A stretch of 64,000 bases of DNA from Siphonodentalium dalli. Its lineage: Eukaryota; Mollusca; Scaphopoda; Gadilida; Siphonodentaliidae. The first letter of the stretch is position 1; every line of letters begins with the position of its first letter. Of this stretch, positions 38,201 to 47,219 are shown piece by piece. The stretch is taken from positions 62,687,127 through 62,751,126 of the forward strand of contig CP136061.1 of assembly GCA_032622095.1 (NCBI GenBank), given 5' to 3'. Under the pieces are notes generated by a model. It saw only the letters and a list, made by a program, of their open reading frames with translations. It was not told where the DNA came from and ran no database searches. A program made the translations under genes and the position numbers.

Positions 38201-41200
38201 TCTTGATATCGATCATGTTTATCTTCCACTTCTTCTGGCATATCACCGATATTATTACCCGCAATGACTGCTTGTCACATGTTGGGGAGTCCTTTTGAAT
38301 GTCGACACAATCATCTTCAAACCCTCTTGCCACCAGCCTAGCCTTCTTCTTTATCCCATCTTCTGTTTCCTTGACAGTATACACCCATCGTGTTGTTATG
38401 CACTTCTGTCCGGTGTCCTCGACTTCTTTGTAGACATTCTGGGTCGCCCAATTCTTTAACTCAAGGGTCTTTGCCTGGTAAAAATCAAGATTATTGATAA
38501 AAACGCTTTCCTCTTCGTCGGTCGATATGGATGGTAGAATTCCAAGATCATCCACAACACCCAGATCTATGGAAACGCTGGTTCCTTGCTTATGTTCCGG
38601 CTTGTTGAATTCTATATTGTACCAGTTTCTTGTATTTGTGGTAGCTTTTCCTGCTCGCCCAAGCACCGTTGCTTCATGCTGACCATCATCAGACGTATGA
38701 AATCTAATTACTTGCCCTCTCTTCAATATCACGTCCCTTTGTTGACTATCTGTGCCTTTAGCGTGTGTACTCTGTGAATTGGTACTCCCTGTATCATCAT
38801 GCGCCTCTGCACCACTTGGCATTTCATCGGTAGATTCTTCTGCATCATGGTGGTCTATGTCAGGTTCCACTTCATGTTCTGCATCATTCCGTTGATCGTC
38901 TGCATTGTTTTGGTCTAAGTCATGTTCATCCTCAGGTTCTTCATCATTATGTTGACCGGATTCACCATCAGCTTCTTTGAATTCACCATTCGCGTCATCA
39001 CCTGTAGATGATTCTTCTTTTATCGATTCCAGCGACGTCTGATCCTTTTGCAACCTGGTTGAATGAACTCGAACATATGTGCCTCCGTAACGTACAAAGA
39101 CAACCACGCCATCCTGCCCTATAACTACCCCCGGTCCTTTCCACTGACTATCCCTAAGGAAATACACTTTATCCCCCATTTGAAAGTTACCTCCATATGG
39201 CCGAGTTTGTTTTCTAAGGGCCCTACGAACTTTCTCTGAAGACTCAGCCTGCATAAATGCTTGACGTGCTTTATGTAAAGCAGTTAAATGTTTCCCCATA
39301 ACATTACTGGCTGTGCATCCTTCTAAAGCAGGTGGTCTATCAATAATGACAGAGGGAAGGTTAGGGTTCTTACCAAAAACCAGTTGGTAAGGACTAAACC
39401 CATGAACAGACAACAAACTGTTCTTAGCTGAGATAGCCCAACTAAGCGCAGTTTCCCATGACAAAGATTTATCTTTTAGCTTTAACAACGTTTCAGTGAT
39501 GGTGGCATTGTGTCTCTCACATATCCCATTAGACCATGGACTATATGCTGCCGTAGTTCTAACAGACATGTTGAGATTACACGCCATATCTCTGAAAATT
39601 TCGTTGTTAAACTCTCCACCATTGTCACTGAATACGCCAACGGATGGAGCACCATAAATTGCAACCCAGTGTTGCATGAACTTATCAACTATTGTCTGTG
39701 GGTCCTTCCGTCTGATTATTGCTGCTGCGCTCAACCTAGTAAACAAATCAATAATGTGCATGTAATACAAACCACTATCAATTTCATGAAGATCAAGTGA
39801 CACAACCTCATTAAATTCCTTGGCCAGAGAGAGACTTACCACTGGCTTTGTTTTCGGACGCTTGTGCTGAAAACATATATCACAATTTGAACAAATATCT
39901 TTAAGGATATCAGTCGTACCATCTACAACATTTCCTGCACTTTTAAGCAAGGATATCAATTTGTCATATGACGCATGTCCAAATTGTTTGTGCAGTTTTT
40001 CTAAAACCGACCGTTTTGTCTTACGAGACATGTTGTTGTCAATCAGCAGCACCTGTTCTTCAGAACATGGAACAGTCTGTACACTTACGCCTTCTTTGAT
40101 ATTCACGCAATAATGTCCATTTGATGTCAAACTGACACCGATCGGTTCACCAAACATTGTAACTTTGTCTCGAGCCAGATCAAGAACCGTTTTTGCGCGT
40201 TTTAGGGAAGCTTTGCTCAGCAACAACGGCAGGTTACAATGTACAACTTCAGTCTCGATATTACATGATGTGTTCCCGATCTTTGCTGGTATTGTTACCT
40301 TCTCATGTGCTTTTACGGAAACACCGTCGCCGAATTTGAAGCTTGTATCACTCGGAAGCCTCTTGACATTCTTTTTCACATTTTTATTGAGTGAATTCAA
40401 GAAATTGTCTAGCCACTGTGTTCCACAAACAGTCTTGGTGCATGCCGTGTCGATCACCGCAGAATTATATGCTTCGGCAACAAATATTTCTTCAGGATGT
40501 ACTACCAAGACCACCTCGGGTTCTTCGGTTATTCGAACAGACTGTGTGTTATGTTCTTCAGTCATTCGAACAGACTGTGTTTTATGAGGACAGTCCCGAA
40601 CCCAGTGAAATTTCGAGTCGCATATTTTACAACATGAAACACTGCCATTGAACATTGGGTTCATTCTTCCTGGGTTTGACGAACGACCGCGTCCACTGTT
40701 ACCTCTGTTGTTCGACCTCCCCCTGTTGGGAGTGAACTGCCCGGTGAAGTAAGCTGCCTCTTGTTTTATCTTCACAACTGATTCATCTTGAGCTCCTGCA
40801 CACATGGAGCTGGCACCAAATATTCTGTTCAGAGCACCTTTCATTGTGTCAAACTTCAAATCGCCACATGCCGTCAGGGCGAGTTGTCTATCCTTCTGTG
40901 TGAGACACGCATTGTCCAATAACTTGAATGCTAACACTGCATCTGGTAGTGACATGTCATTTTTCTTTGCTTTATTATACTTTTGCTCATACCCCACGAT
41001 ATAGTCAATCATTGTCATGTTCTCAGTCTTTTTGAAGGTGTCGAATTCAGAATATGCCACATATGCAGTATCTATTTGGTTCTTCTGAAACAATTTGTCG
41101 AGTTCTCCAATCAGAACGGCAACACCTCCATCGACATTTAAATTTGCTGCTGCTATCTCTCGCGCAACCTCTCTTGGCTTTCCTGATAACGAGAGCGCTA

Positions 41201-44200
41201 GAGCCAGTGCCTGTTTCTTTGGCTCTAGTTGGGTCACTAACTGCCACATGTCGATCTCATTTTTCCATTCTCCATAGGTCTTTGAGTCATCGAGACACGG
41301 TGGGTTCCTGTAAGCAGCCATGTCCTGGTCCTTCTCGTCTTTTTGCCTCTGTCTTTTTTTTTTTTTCTTTTTTTTTTTTGTCTCGCTCTGCTACCAATGT
41401 TAAATTGGTTTATTCTTTATTGATAGACAAGAACAGAACCCACACATGTCCTGTAAGTAAGTAATATAAACAAAATATATTACAGGTTAACAATTCCCAT
41501 TTCAAGTTGAGCTACAGTGTCATTGACACCTTCATTTGTTAAAGGGACTCAAGGCACTCGCAGTGGGTAAATGTGATAAAAAAATAAAAGTCTGTAAGAA
41601 GAACATTGAGAAATAGATAAACATTGTTATTATATTAATTAGTTATTGATATCTCTCCAATAACGAACTTTCGCCTGTTGAAACCAGTGTTACATGTATG
41701 AAAACTAAACTGCTTAAAGTGATTTGTCAAGAAATATTGCTAATTGTGTAGTACATGTATTAGTTAAAATATTTTAGTCTGAATATGATTCTAATAAGGA
41801 CCTACAAATATGCGAGATTTGATTCGATGTCGATATCTGGTACCCGATTCGGTCCGCTGATTCGGATATTTTCGAATCGGTGTTACTATGGTGTAGTCTC
41901 GTTTTTTGCTTCTAAATAATATATGCCAAATGACCTGGTTGCCAACGTAGGTAATTTTGAATGTATACCGTTCAGAGTAGACGTGCATTATGCAAATTAT
42001 GTGCTTCGATCGCAACCCGTGATGGTGATCAATTGCCGCATATATTTGTAATCTGTATCAACACTATGTAAATTGTCTACACGGTGCGTGATCGCTAGAT
42101 ATGGAACACAATTGTTTACCTTATGTTTAGAACTTCAGATATCCAATCAGATTATATGAATAAAATTCAATGTCAGCCGACGTTATGAGCGACAAAACAT
42201 AGAATGAACAGAAACGGTGAGAAACCTTAGAACAATCGGTCTATTATGTTCTTAAATGGACTTCATTATGTGCGACCAATAATCTGCGACAATGCGGGCA
42301 GAATTGATATAACTTACCTACTTTCAGTTTCTATTTCCTGGGAAATCGAGCGTGTTGCACCAAGTTTCGATCCGCTGAATCTTGTTGATAACATTTAACA
42401 CTTGTAATTTGTGTCTGTTTTCTGGGACCTTTCCGTGAAGACAACTACTGTGCATATGTGATGTAGGTTTTGATCTATTTTGGGGTGAACAGTTTAACAG
42501 AAGATAACTGCCATTGGTATCGGACTACAACACTTATATAGCTGAACGGTGTACCCATGTCCACTTGTGTCAAATCTTTATTAATTAATGTAGACAAGTG
42601 ACTTCCATTCCACGGGGTTTGTGATACATTGATTGAACTGTCTTTAAGTGTTTTACTGTCACTTCTTGTGTCATGTTCGCCATGACACAGCTAGATAGAA
42701 ATTCAATGCAATATATCCGAAACCCTCCATGAGATTGAGAGTGACTTGCCTATGTCATGATTTTCCTAAAAAAAAAACACAAGTTCCAACGGATGTTTAA
42801 TGAGATTAACATTGTTATATAGTATCTAGTGAATTTTGCAGTTTTTTGTCATGAGACAACAAAATACACACTGATTCGATTCGAGATTCGATTCGATGTC
42901 GATATCAGGAAGGAGACATTCGATGCAAAATCCCCGATTCGCAGATCCCTAGATATATATTTTTTCAATGCTTTGACCGTTACCAATGTTTACTATCAGG
43001 TTTTCCTTAAACTTTGTTATCTTATTGGATTTTTATCGGTAATTCCACTTTAACAATAATATTTACATAACAATTATTTTGACATGCAAAATCTCATTTA
43101 ATATTTGAGAGTTATTATTAATGAAAATAAGAACAAAGTCCATCTATGATTGCATGTACTGTACTTGATGATGATAGTTGTTTTACAGACTTTATGTTAT
43201 TTTATATAATCCTACTTTGAAAGCCTAGAGTCCCTTTAACAACTTCTCTGCAGCAAGCCTTGAAATAGTGTGCCTGTCATTTGCAGAATGAGGTCCCCAG
43301 AGGGTGAATTTAGTGATGCTACCCCGCACAGCGGGCTAGAATCACCCAAATTCACCCTTTGGGGACCTCATTCTGCTTAAACCTCAGCAAAATGAGGTTC
43401 CCAGAGGGTGAATTTGGTGATGCTAGCCCACTATGCGGGGTAGCATCACTAAATTCACCCTCTGAGAACCTCATTCTGCAAATGACAGACACACTATTTC
43501 AAGGCTTGCTCTGCAGATAGTTAGGCTGGAGGGGTCAGGTTACTACATTTTCAGATTTTTGCAGCTTTCGACCAGGAACCAGTCTATTAACAAGAGACAT
43601 TTAGTGCGCACAAATAAACAGACACAAGAGTCGCAAAAACAATGACAGACAACAGCTAGATAGCAATTTTCATGCACTAAGCAGTTATATCAACTGTGAG
43701 ATGACAATCATTCATTAAAATGTACTTTTACTTCCATGAAATAGAAATGTAGACTGTTGTCGAATTTCGCACGATAAACTGGGCCTTGTCTTGTTCGCCA
43801 AAAAGTTGAAAAAGTAGTAACCTGACCCTACGATTGTTTGCTCATTTGACAAAAAAAATTTGTAGGGAATAGAATATTAACTGCTCATAGCATCAACAAG
43901 GACATGCATTAAGGGACAAAAGGCACTTGCAAAGTGTAAATGGGTAAAATAATAATAGTTTGTATGTACAACCATCATCACAAAGAAGAACATTGAAAAA
44001 TAGAAAGAATTTGTACTAATTGTTATTATTAATAACACTGATATGACGATTAATAATGTGTTATGTAAACATTACTGTTACAGCGCAAGCCGTTTATCAA
44101 CAAAAGGTTGAGCAATTTCTGAAGTTTAAAATGTGCCAAATTGATTTCCGGAGTTTCATTGAAAAATCTTTGTATTTAATTCACAGGTGCCTATCGAAAC

Positions 44201-47200
44201 CACACCAGCATATGTGAACAATTCTGTTTGTATGATGTGCAATGACCAGTATAATACCATGAGTAATTTTGTCAATGGATTATCAGATTCTGAGGAAAAT
44301 ATTTGCATGGACATTGTTGATATGGTAAGATATGTAATGTTTAATCACTTTTGAATATTTCCTTTTGAATTGATTTGTCAGTGGGCCCCTGAGAATATTT
44401 AAGATTTGATTTGATGTTGATATATGGTCAGCAGAATTTGGCCTCAATGCCTAATCTGACACTTTATTTGAATTAATTTAACCTGACTGGAGCTTTCTGA
44501 AATTTTTGAAAATCCTGTGCCAATGCATTCTCTTATATATGTGTGTCTACGTGAGGGAGTCACTGCAATTAATTAATATATAAGAAGTGTGTGTTGTCAA
44601 TTTCGATATAATATTTGTAAAAACAACTACTTTGAGCAAGATTATTCACCATATCTATTTGATCACTTTACTGGAATTTCAGATCAAGACTGAGTTTAGT
44701 GTGCCTGTCATATGCAGAATGAGGTCCCCAGAGGGTGAATTTAGTGATGCTATCCCAGGCTAGCATCACCAAATTCATCTTCTGGGGACCTAATTCTGCA
44801 TGGCCTCATCTGCTATTGGAGACATATAGTCAGACTGAAGTTCACAAATGGTGAATATTGTGATGTACACCCATTGAGAGCCTTGATTATACAATTTGTT
44901 GTCTGCCAATATGGGGATATAGAGAAACTAAACTAAAAAATAAAGAGAATCTATGTGAAGAAGTTTCTATAGAAATTTTATAATAAAGAAACATTCCAGA
45001 GAAGATGAGGCCTAAGCAGAATGAGGTCCTCAGAGGGTGAGTTTAGTGATGCTTGCCAGCTATGCAGGATAGTCACTAAATTCACCCTCTGGGGACATCA
45101 TTCTGGAAATGACATGCACACTAAACTCAGGCTTGATTCAGATGTTGAGAATGTCCAACTATTATTTTGATCACATCATAATTTGAAGCATATTAGCAAT
45201 ATAAAGCTAATATTTGATTCATTCAGACATTTATAATTTAATCATACTCATATATGCAGTGCAATTTTGTAAATTCCCAAGGCCTCATATGAGCATCTTC
45301 AAATTTGTTCTATTCATTTCTAATTCAGATGAATTATACAAGAATAAAATGGAGTGAAACCTATGGCTGTTCTCACAGGGTAGGAGATGCTGGACCAACT
45401 ATAGTCATAACCGTAGTTATGTGTGTCCTTACAATAACATTTTATGTAGTAAATACAGTTTCTACAACAAGAGAAGAGAAGAAAGTAATGAAACGTGAGT
45501 ACAGTTCTATAACTACTAGCAGACTCTCTGACATAGTGACAGGTTGAAATGTGTTGATAACAGTTGAAATATACAGTTGAAACTTTCAAGTTAACTGTTT
45601 GATTGAAGAGCAACAATTTTATGTTTAGGCCAATATAAAGTTATTTTTTATTTTTTCATCCCCATCTACGTAATTGTTAACCCTCCTGAAAGTTTGTGAA
45701 AGCCATGTGCCAATGCATTCTCTTATGTATGTGAGTCTCCCATTGGGAGCCTTGCATATATAAGAGAACTCATACATTGACCTAACAATATTTACATTGA
45801 CCTTGTAAGCCAGTGCTTTCTCTATTATAAGAGAGTCTCCCTATTACTGGCACATGATCGTTAATGCTGCACCAGCACAGCTAAGGGTTAAGGCTCATTT
45901 TGTAAAATTTACCCTGAACATTGCTGCTCATTATTTGGCTTGACTAACCTCAATAAAAAATAAAAACTCCTATCCTATCAGTGAACATTCCCTCGAAACC
46001 TTGTATGTTCTTATAATATTCACAAATAAATGACATGGTCTCTGCTGCATTACATAACATTCCCTCAAAGCCTTGTATGTTCTTATAATATTCATAAATA
46101 AATGACATGGTCTCTGCTGCATTACATAACATTCCCTCGAAGCCTTGTATGTTCTTATAATATTCATAAATAAATGACATGGTTCATTACATAACATTCC
46201 CTCGAAACCTTGTATGTTCTTATAATATTCATAAATAAATGACATGGTCTCTGCTGCATTACATAACATTCCCTCGAAGCCTTGTATGTTCTTATAATAT
46301 TCATAAATAAATGACATGGTCTCTGCTGCATTACATAACATTCCCTCGAAGCCTTGTATGTTCTTATAATATTCATAAATAAATGACATGGTCTCTGCTG
46401 CATTACATAACATTCCCTCGAAGCCTTGTATGTTCTTATAATAAATTCATAAATAAATGACATGGTCTCTGCTGCATTACATACTGAATCTGTCTCAGCC
46501 CATGTCTTGTAAGATGGTATGGGTATACGAATAATCAAAAGAGATATTATATCCAATAATAGTTAATTAATCTCCGTTAAGCTCCAAACATATTGCATTC
46601 TTTTGCCTCAGCTCCCGGTCTTGTTTTGGGACCAGAAATAGCATACGATTGCATTTTTCCTTGGTGCTAATTTCATGTTGTGCCATAATAAACTGTGTGC
46701 TGATAGAATTCTCAGTAATTGTGCAAGTCCTTAATATTGCAGTTACCCATCAGGATTCTGGAAGCATAGCAATATTTCTACTTAATTGTTTCAGTTTGGT
46801 TTGGTCTCAATGAAGCTTACTTTCATATGTAGGATTCTATTCTATATCACAGACTCACAGTATTCTGGAGCCAGAGGAGAACTCACCAGGATTTGTCATT
46901 TTGAAAGTGTTCAAAACTGCTCTCATAGTATCTATTCCCAGAAAATAAACCCGAGATTGCTCTTGATGGGTGCATTTCAATGAATCCAATAACTTGTAGT
47001 ACTAGATTAACTTCTGGAATATTCCATTTTTGTAAAATTTGCATTGATAATCATTGTTTAAATAAGCTCCTCTTTATACATGTGTGTCTTAATAGTACTT
47101 TGTCTTATATTGCAGAGAAGAGATTATCTCGAGCGCGGCGAATGCCCTCAGTTCCTTATGGTAGTATGGACGAGTCTGATCAAACAATTTCATTCATATC

Positions 47201-47219
47201 ATCAACCACTTCACAGTGA
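29236..47219 (+). CDS. OSTM1: Osteopetrosis-associated transmembrane protein 1 (six exons)
   Basis: In animals OSTM1 is the glycosylated beta subunit of the lysosomal Cl-/H+ exchanger ClC-7, needed for its stability and traffic. Coding exons: 29236-29676, 32036-32150, 35128-35252, 44187-44324, 45329-45494 and 47116-47219. Phases close to 1089 nt, 362 residues plus stop; human is about 334. Family landmarks: the FCENCVTEYTKAY segment in exon 1, SLLNADRVMLITQVYQLVKQ with LWNSADC in exon 2, and conserved cysteines in exons 3-4. Topology: N-terminal signal segment (~residues 12-34), a lumenal domain with several N-glycosylation sequons (NFT, NIS, NGT, NMT, NNS, NYT), one membrane helix (~297-317) and a short basic tail. 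Intron 3 (8.9 kb) hosts the copia element in antisense. All splice junctions look canonical. Confidence 0.93.
30262..31262. mobile_element. Element with CTTAAG-palindrome subterminal arrays
   Basis: Inverted ends contain GAGGCCAAATTCACATTTAA (left ~30272, right mirrored ~31255). Inside, about twelve copies of a palindrome near ATTACGCTTAAGCGTAAT are clustered: eight at 30297-30492, two at 30625-30665 and two or three at 31180-31230. A second element (30681-31182) is inserted in it. No transposase is visible. Located in OSTM1 intron 1. Confidence 0.7.
30681..31182. mobile_element. Nested MITE with CTTTAAG ends
   Basis: Left TTAAAGACACGGTTGGCC and right GGCCGCACGTGCCTTTAA form the inverted ends, related to 10759-11338. 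Its insertion splits the palindrome-array element. Confidence 0.6.
32491..34190 (+). mobile_element. Tandem-repeat element, copy 1 (Helitron-like non-autonomous, tentative)
   Basis: Left end TTTTAGCTCAACTTTAC with a hairpin (AGCTCAACTTT...AAAGTTTGAGCT) and right end GAGCTACAGTGTCATTGACA followed by CTTTCATT. The right end forms the hairpin AGTGTCATTGACACT. The core is a tandem array with a unit of about 150-175 bp containing GGCACGGGCTACAGGTCGTA, GACATGTAGATGGGAACGAG and CAGCCATCTTGGATTTTACT. End hairpins plus an internal tandem core resemble Helentron-type (Helitron2) derivatives of molluscs. No replicase is present, so the class is inferred. Confidence 0.65.
32565..32945. mobile_element. 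hAT-like 5' end fragment inserted in copy 1
   Basis: Begins CAGGGTTGGGGCGATTACAT and continues with many ATTACGATTAC-type subterminal repeats, like the hAT element at 49313-51014. It interrupts the tandem-repeat element right after a GTGTGTGA flank. The right end is truncated or unrecognised. Confidence 0.55.
36848..36942 (-). repeat. 3' LTR of the copia element (95 bp)
   Basis: TG...CA termini; identical to the copy at 41398-41492. A purine-rich stretch on the minus strand just inside it (36943-36960, containing GGAAGAACCAGA) is the probable polypurine tract. Confidence 0.9.
37023..41321 (-). CDS. Copia Gag-Pol polyprotein, intact
   Basis: A 1432-residue uninterrupted polyprotein with domains in Ty1/copia order. 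Gag-type region 1-~225. CCHC zinc knuckle with C231, C234, H239 and C244. Aspartic protease active site DTA at 291-293. Integrase HHCC finger (H444, H449, C480, C483) and D510, D566, E602 with the D-x35-E spacing exact. A very acidic Asp/Glu/Asn/His-rich spacer (~775-860). Reverse transcriptase from about 965, with the catalytic loop written HVDD at 1123-1126 instead of the commoner YVDD. RNase H follows to the C-terminus (FSDASFGN and the LANVLTKRG end). Gag and Pol share one frame with no stop or shift. ATG at 41321 is the first in frame after the primer-binding site and a T/A-rich leader. Confidence 0.95.
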   Translation of the reverse strand: MAAYRNPPCLDDSKTYGEWKNEIDMWQLVTQLEPKKQALALALSLSGKPREVAREIAAANLNVDGGVAVLIGELDKLFQKNQIDTAYVAYSEFDTFKKTENMTMIDYIVGYEQKYNKAKKNDMSLPDAVLAFKLLDNACLTQKDRQLALTACGDLKFDTMKGALNRIFGASSMCAGAQDESVVKIKQEAAYFTGQFTPNRGRSNNRGNSGRGRSSNPGRMNPMFNGSVSCCKICDSKFHWVRDCPHKTQSVRMTEEHNTQSVRITEEPEVVLVVHPEEIFVAEAYNSAVIDTACTKTVCGTQWLDNFLNSLNKNVKKNVKRLPSDTSFKFGDGVSVKAHEKVTIPAKIGNTSCNIETEVVHCNLPLLLSKASLKRAKTVLDLARDKVTMFGEPIGVSLTSNGHYCVNIKEGVSVQTVPCSEEQVLLIDNNMSRKTKRSVLEKLHKQFGHASYDKLISLLKSAGNVVDGTTDILKDICSNCDICFQHKRPKTKPVVSLSLAKEFNEVVSLDLHEIDSGLYYMHIIDLFTRLSAAAIIRRKDPQTIVDKFMQHWVAIYGAPSVGVFSDNGGEFNNEIFRDMACNLNMSVRTTAAYSPWSNGICERHNATITETLLKLKDKSLSWETALSWAISAKNSLLSVHGFSPYQLVFGKNPNLPSVIIDRPPALEGCTASNVMGKHLTALHKARQAFMQAESSEKVRRALRKQTRPYGGNFQMGDKVYFLRDSQWKGPGVVIGQDGVVVFVRYGGTYVRVHSTRLQKDQTSLESIKEESSTGDDANGEFKEADGESGQHNDEEPEDEHDLDQNNADDQRNDAEHEVEPDIDHHDAEESTDEMPSGAEAHDDTGSTNSQSTHAKGTDSQQRDVILKRGQVIRFHTSDDGQHEATVLGRAGKATTNTRNWYNIEFNKPEHKQGTSVSIDLGVVDDLGILPSISTDEEESVFINNLDFYQAKTLELKNWATQNVYKEVEDTGQKCITTRWVYTVKETEDGIKKKARLVARGFEDDCVDIQKDSPTCDKQSLRVIISVICQKKWKINMIDIKTAFLQGEPITRTVYLRPPKESKTTGKVWLLNKCVYGLSDASLKWYEMVKKTLVNEGAKMSAVDPGVFYWRDSKGELSGIFAIHVDDFLWAGSTEFKNTVVEKVRKVFAVGKEASSTFKYLGLNLIQNEEGITLSQTDYAVNLQNITIDKSRNNNSPLSQQEKSLLRSKVGQLLWLSHQTRPDLSFDVCSLATHLNCGTVEDLKEVNKLIRKVNSENVNIKFHNISDSPELVIFSDASFGNLPDGSSQGGHIVLLVGKDGKFNLLTWKTKKLRRVVRSTQAAETLALADGIDNCIFLGTLYGELLYGNPKCPFPIKCFVDNKDLYEAVHSTKHVVEKRLRLEITSLKEMMGKKVIDCVQWVSGKDQLANVLTKRGASAMGLLDSVQKGVLSNQ
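41386..41396 (-). promoter_or_regulatory. Primer-binding site, tRNA-iMet type
   Basis: On the minus strand the bases directly inside the 5' LTR read T then TGGTAGCAGAG. The first eleven positions complement the 3' end of metazoan initiator Met tRNA (CTCTGCTACCA). Confidence 0.75.
41398..41492 (-). repeat. 5' LTR of the copia element (95 bp)
   Basis: Identical to the 3' LTR. At 95 bp it is unusually short for an LTR and must hold promoter and polyadenylation signals. I did not find a strong TATA box. Confidence 0.9.
41539..43239. mobile_element. Element with TTAAAGGGACTC ends, containing a TCGAATC-rich insert
   Basis: Left TTAAAGGGACTCAAGGCACT and right CCTAGAGTCCCTTTAA, with mirrored subterminal blocks (AGTCTGTAA, AACTCTC and a TTTTCATTAATAATAA-type segment). 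From about 41815 to 42955 the interior has GATTCGATGTCGATATC at both sides in inverted context and ends near AGATCCCTAG. That suggests a second hAT-like element nested inside. Confidence 0.55.
43254..43508. mobile_element. Double-hairpin MITE with perfect 8-bp TSD
   Basis: The cleanest family copy: 255 bp, ends CAAGCCTTGAAATAGTGTG / CACTATTTCAAGGCTTG, flanked by CTCTGCAG at 43246-43253 and 43509-43516. It consists almost only of two successive palindromes of the AATGAGGTCCCCAGAGGGTG type. The 8-bp duplication points to the hAT (or P) superfamily. Confidence 0.85.
43911..44130. mobile_element. Fragment of the TTAAAGGGAC family
   Basis: AAGGGACAAAAGGCACTTGC at the left with the family's downstream ACATTGAAAAATAGA block; no right end before OSTM1 exon 4. 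Confidence 0.45.
44685..45135. mobile_element. Double-hairpin MITE, 8-bp TSD (7/8)
   Basis: Ends CAAGACTGAGTTTAGTGTG / CTAAACTCAGGCTTG, flanks tttcagat and attcagat. The left and right hairpins are separated by about 190 bp of family-specific spacer (TTGTCTGCCAATATGGGGAT). It lies in OSTM1 intron 4. Confidence 0.8.
45677..45891. mobile_element. TTAA double-hairpin MITE, family A
   Basis: TTAACCCTCCTGAAAG at the left and CACAGCTAAGGGTTAA at the right; the interior carries the CCAATGCATTCTCTTA hairpin and the AATATTTACATTGACCTTGT linker. Confidence 0.7.
45985..46490. repeat. 72-bp minisatellite, about 7 copies
   Basis: A unit containing ACATTCCCTCGAAGCCTTGT, ATGTTCTTATAATATTCATA and AATGACATGGTCTCTGCTGC repeats at 72-bp spacing (45985, 46057 and so on). 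One unit near 46175 is shortened and one near 46440 has a 3-base insertion. Because 72 is a multiple of three, the minus strand stays open in two frames (24-residue periodic peptides). It lies in OSTM1 intron 5, and I regard the open frames as a by-product. Confidence 0.85.

Larger units (their letters stand above)
36848..41492 (-). mobile_element. Full-length Ty1/copia LTR retrotransposon
   Basis: Two 95-bp LTRs (36848-36942 and 41398-41492) start TGTTAAATTGG and end CAGGTTAACA. They are identical base for base as printed and flanked by the 5-bp duplication ATTCC (36843-36847, 41493-41497). The element reads on the minus strand with a single gag-pol frame (41321-37023). The primer-binding site next to the 5' LTR (41386-41396) reads TGGTAGCAGAG on the minus strand, matching the 3' end of animal initiator-methionine tRNA. 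Identical LTRs plus an intact ORF indicate a recent insertion. It lies antisense within OSTM1 intron 3. Confidence 0.93.
35498..41536 (+). mobile_element. Tandem-repeat element, copy 2, split by the copia insertion
   Basis: Left part 35498-36847 holds the hairpin end and the ~150-175-bp tandem core. The right end (CAAGTTGAGCTACAGTGTCA onward) lies at 41498-41536, beyond the retrotransposon. Removing the 36848-41492 insertion and one ATTCC restores continuity with the 3' end seen in copy 1. Confidence 0.75.

Noticed and set aside
39482-41464. Plus-strand open frames opposite the copia element, up to 140 codons
   Set aside because: They are antisense shadows of the gag-pol gene.
45950-46556. 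Long minus-strand open frames of 76-147 codons with periodic peptides
   Set aside because: They are produced by the 72-bp minisatellite, are open in more than one frame, and lie inside an OSTM1 intron.
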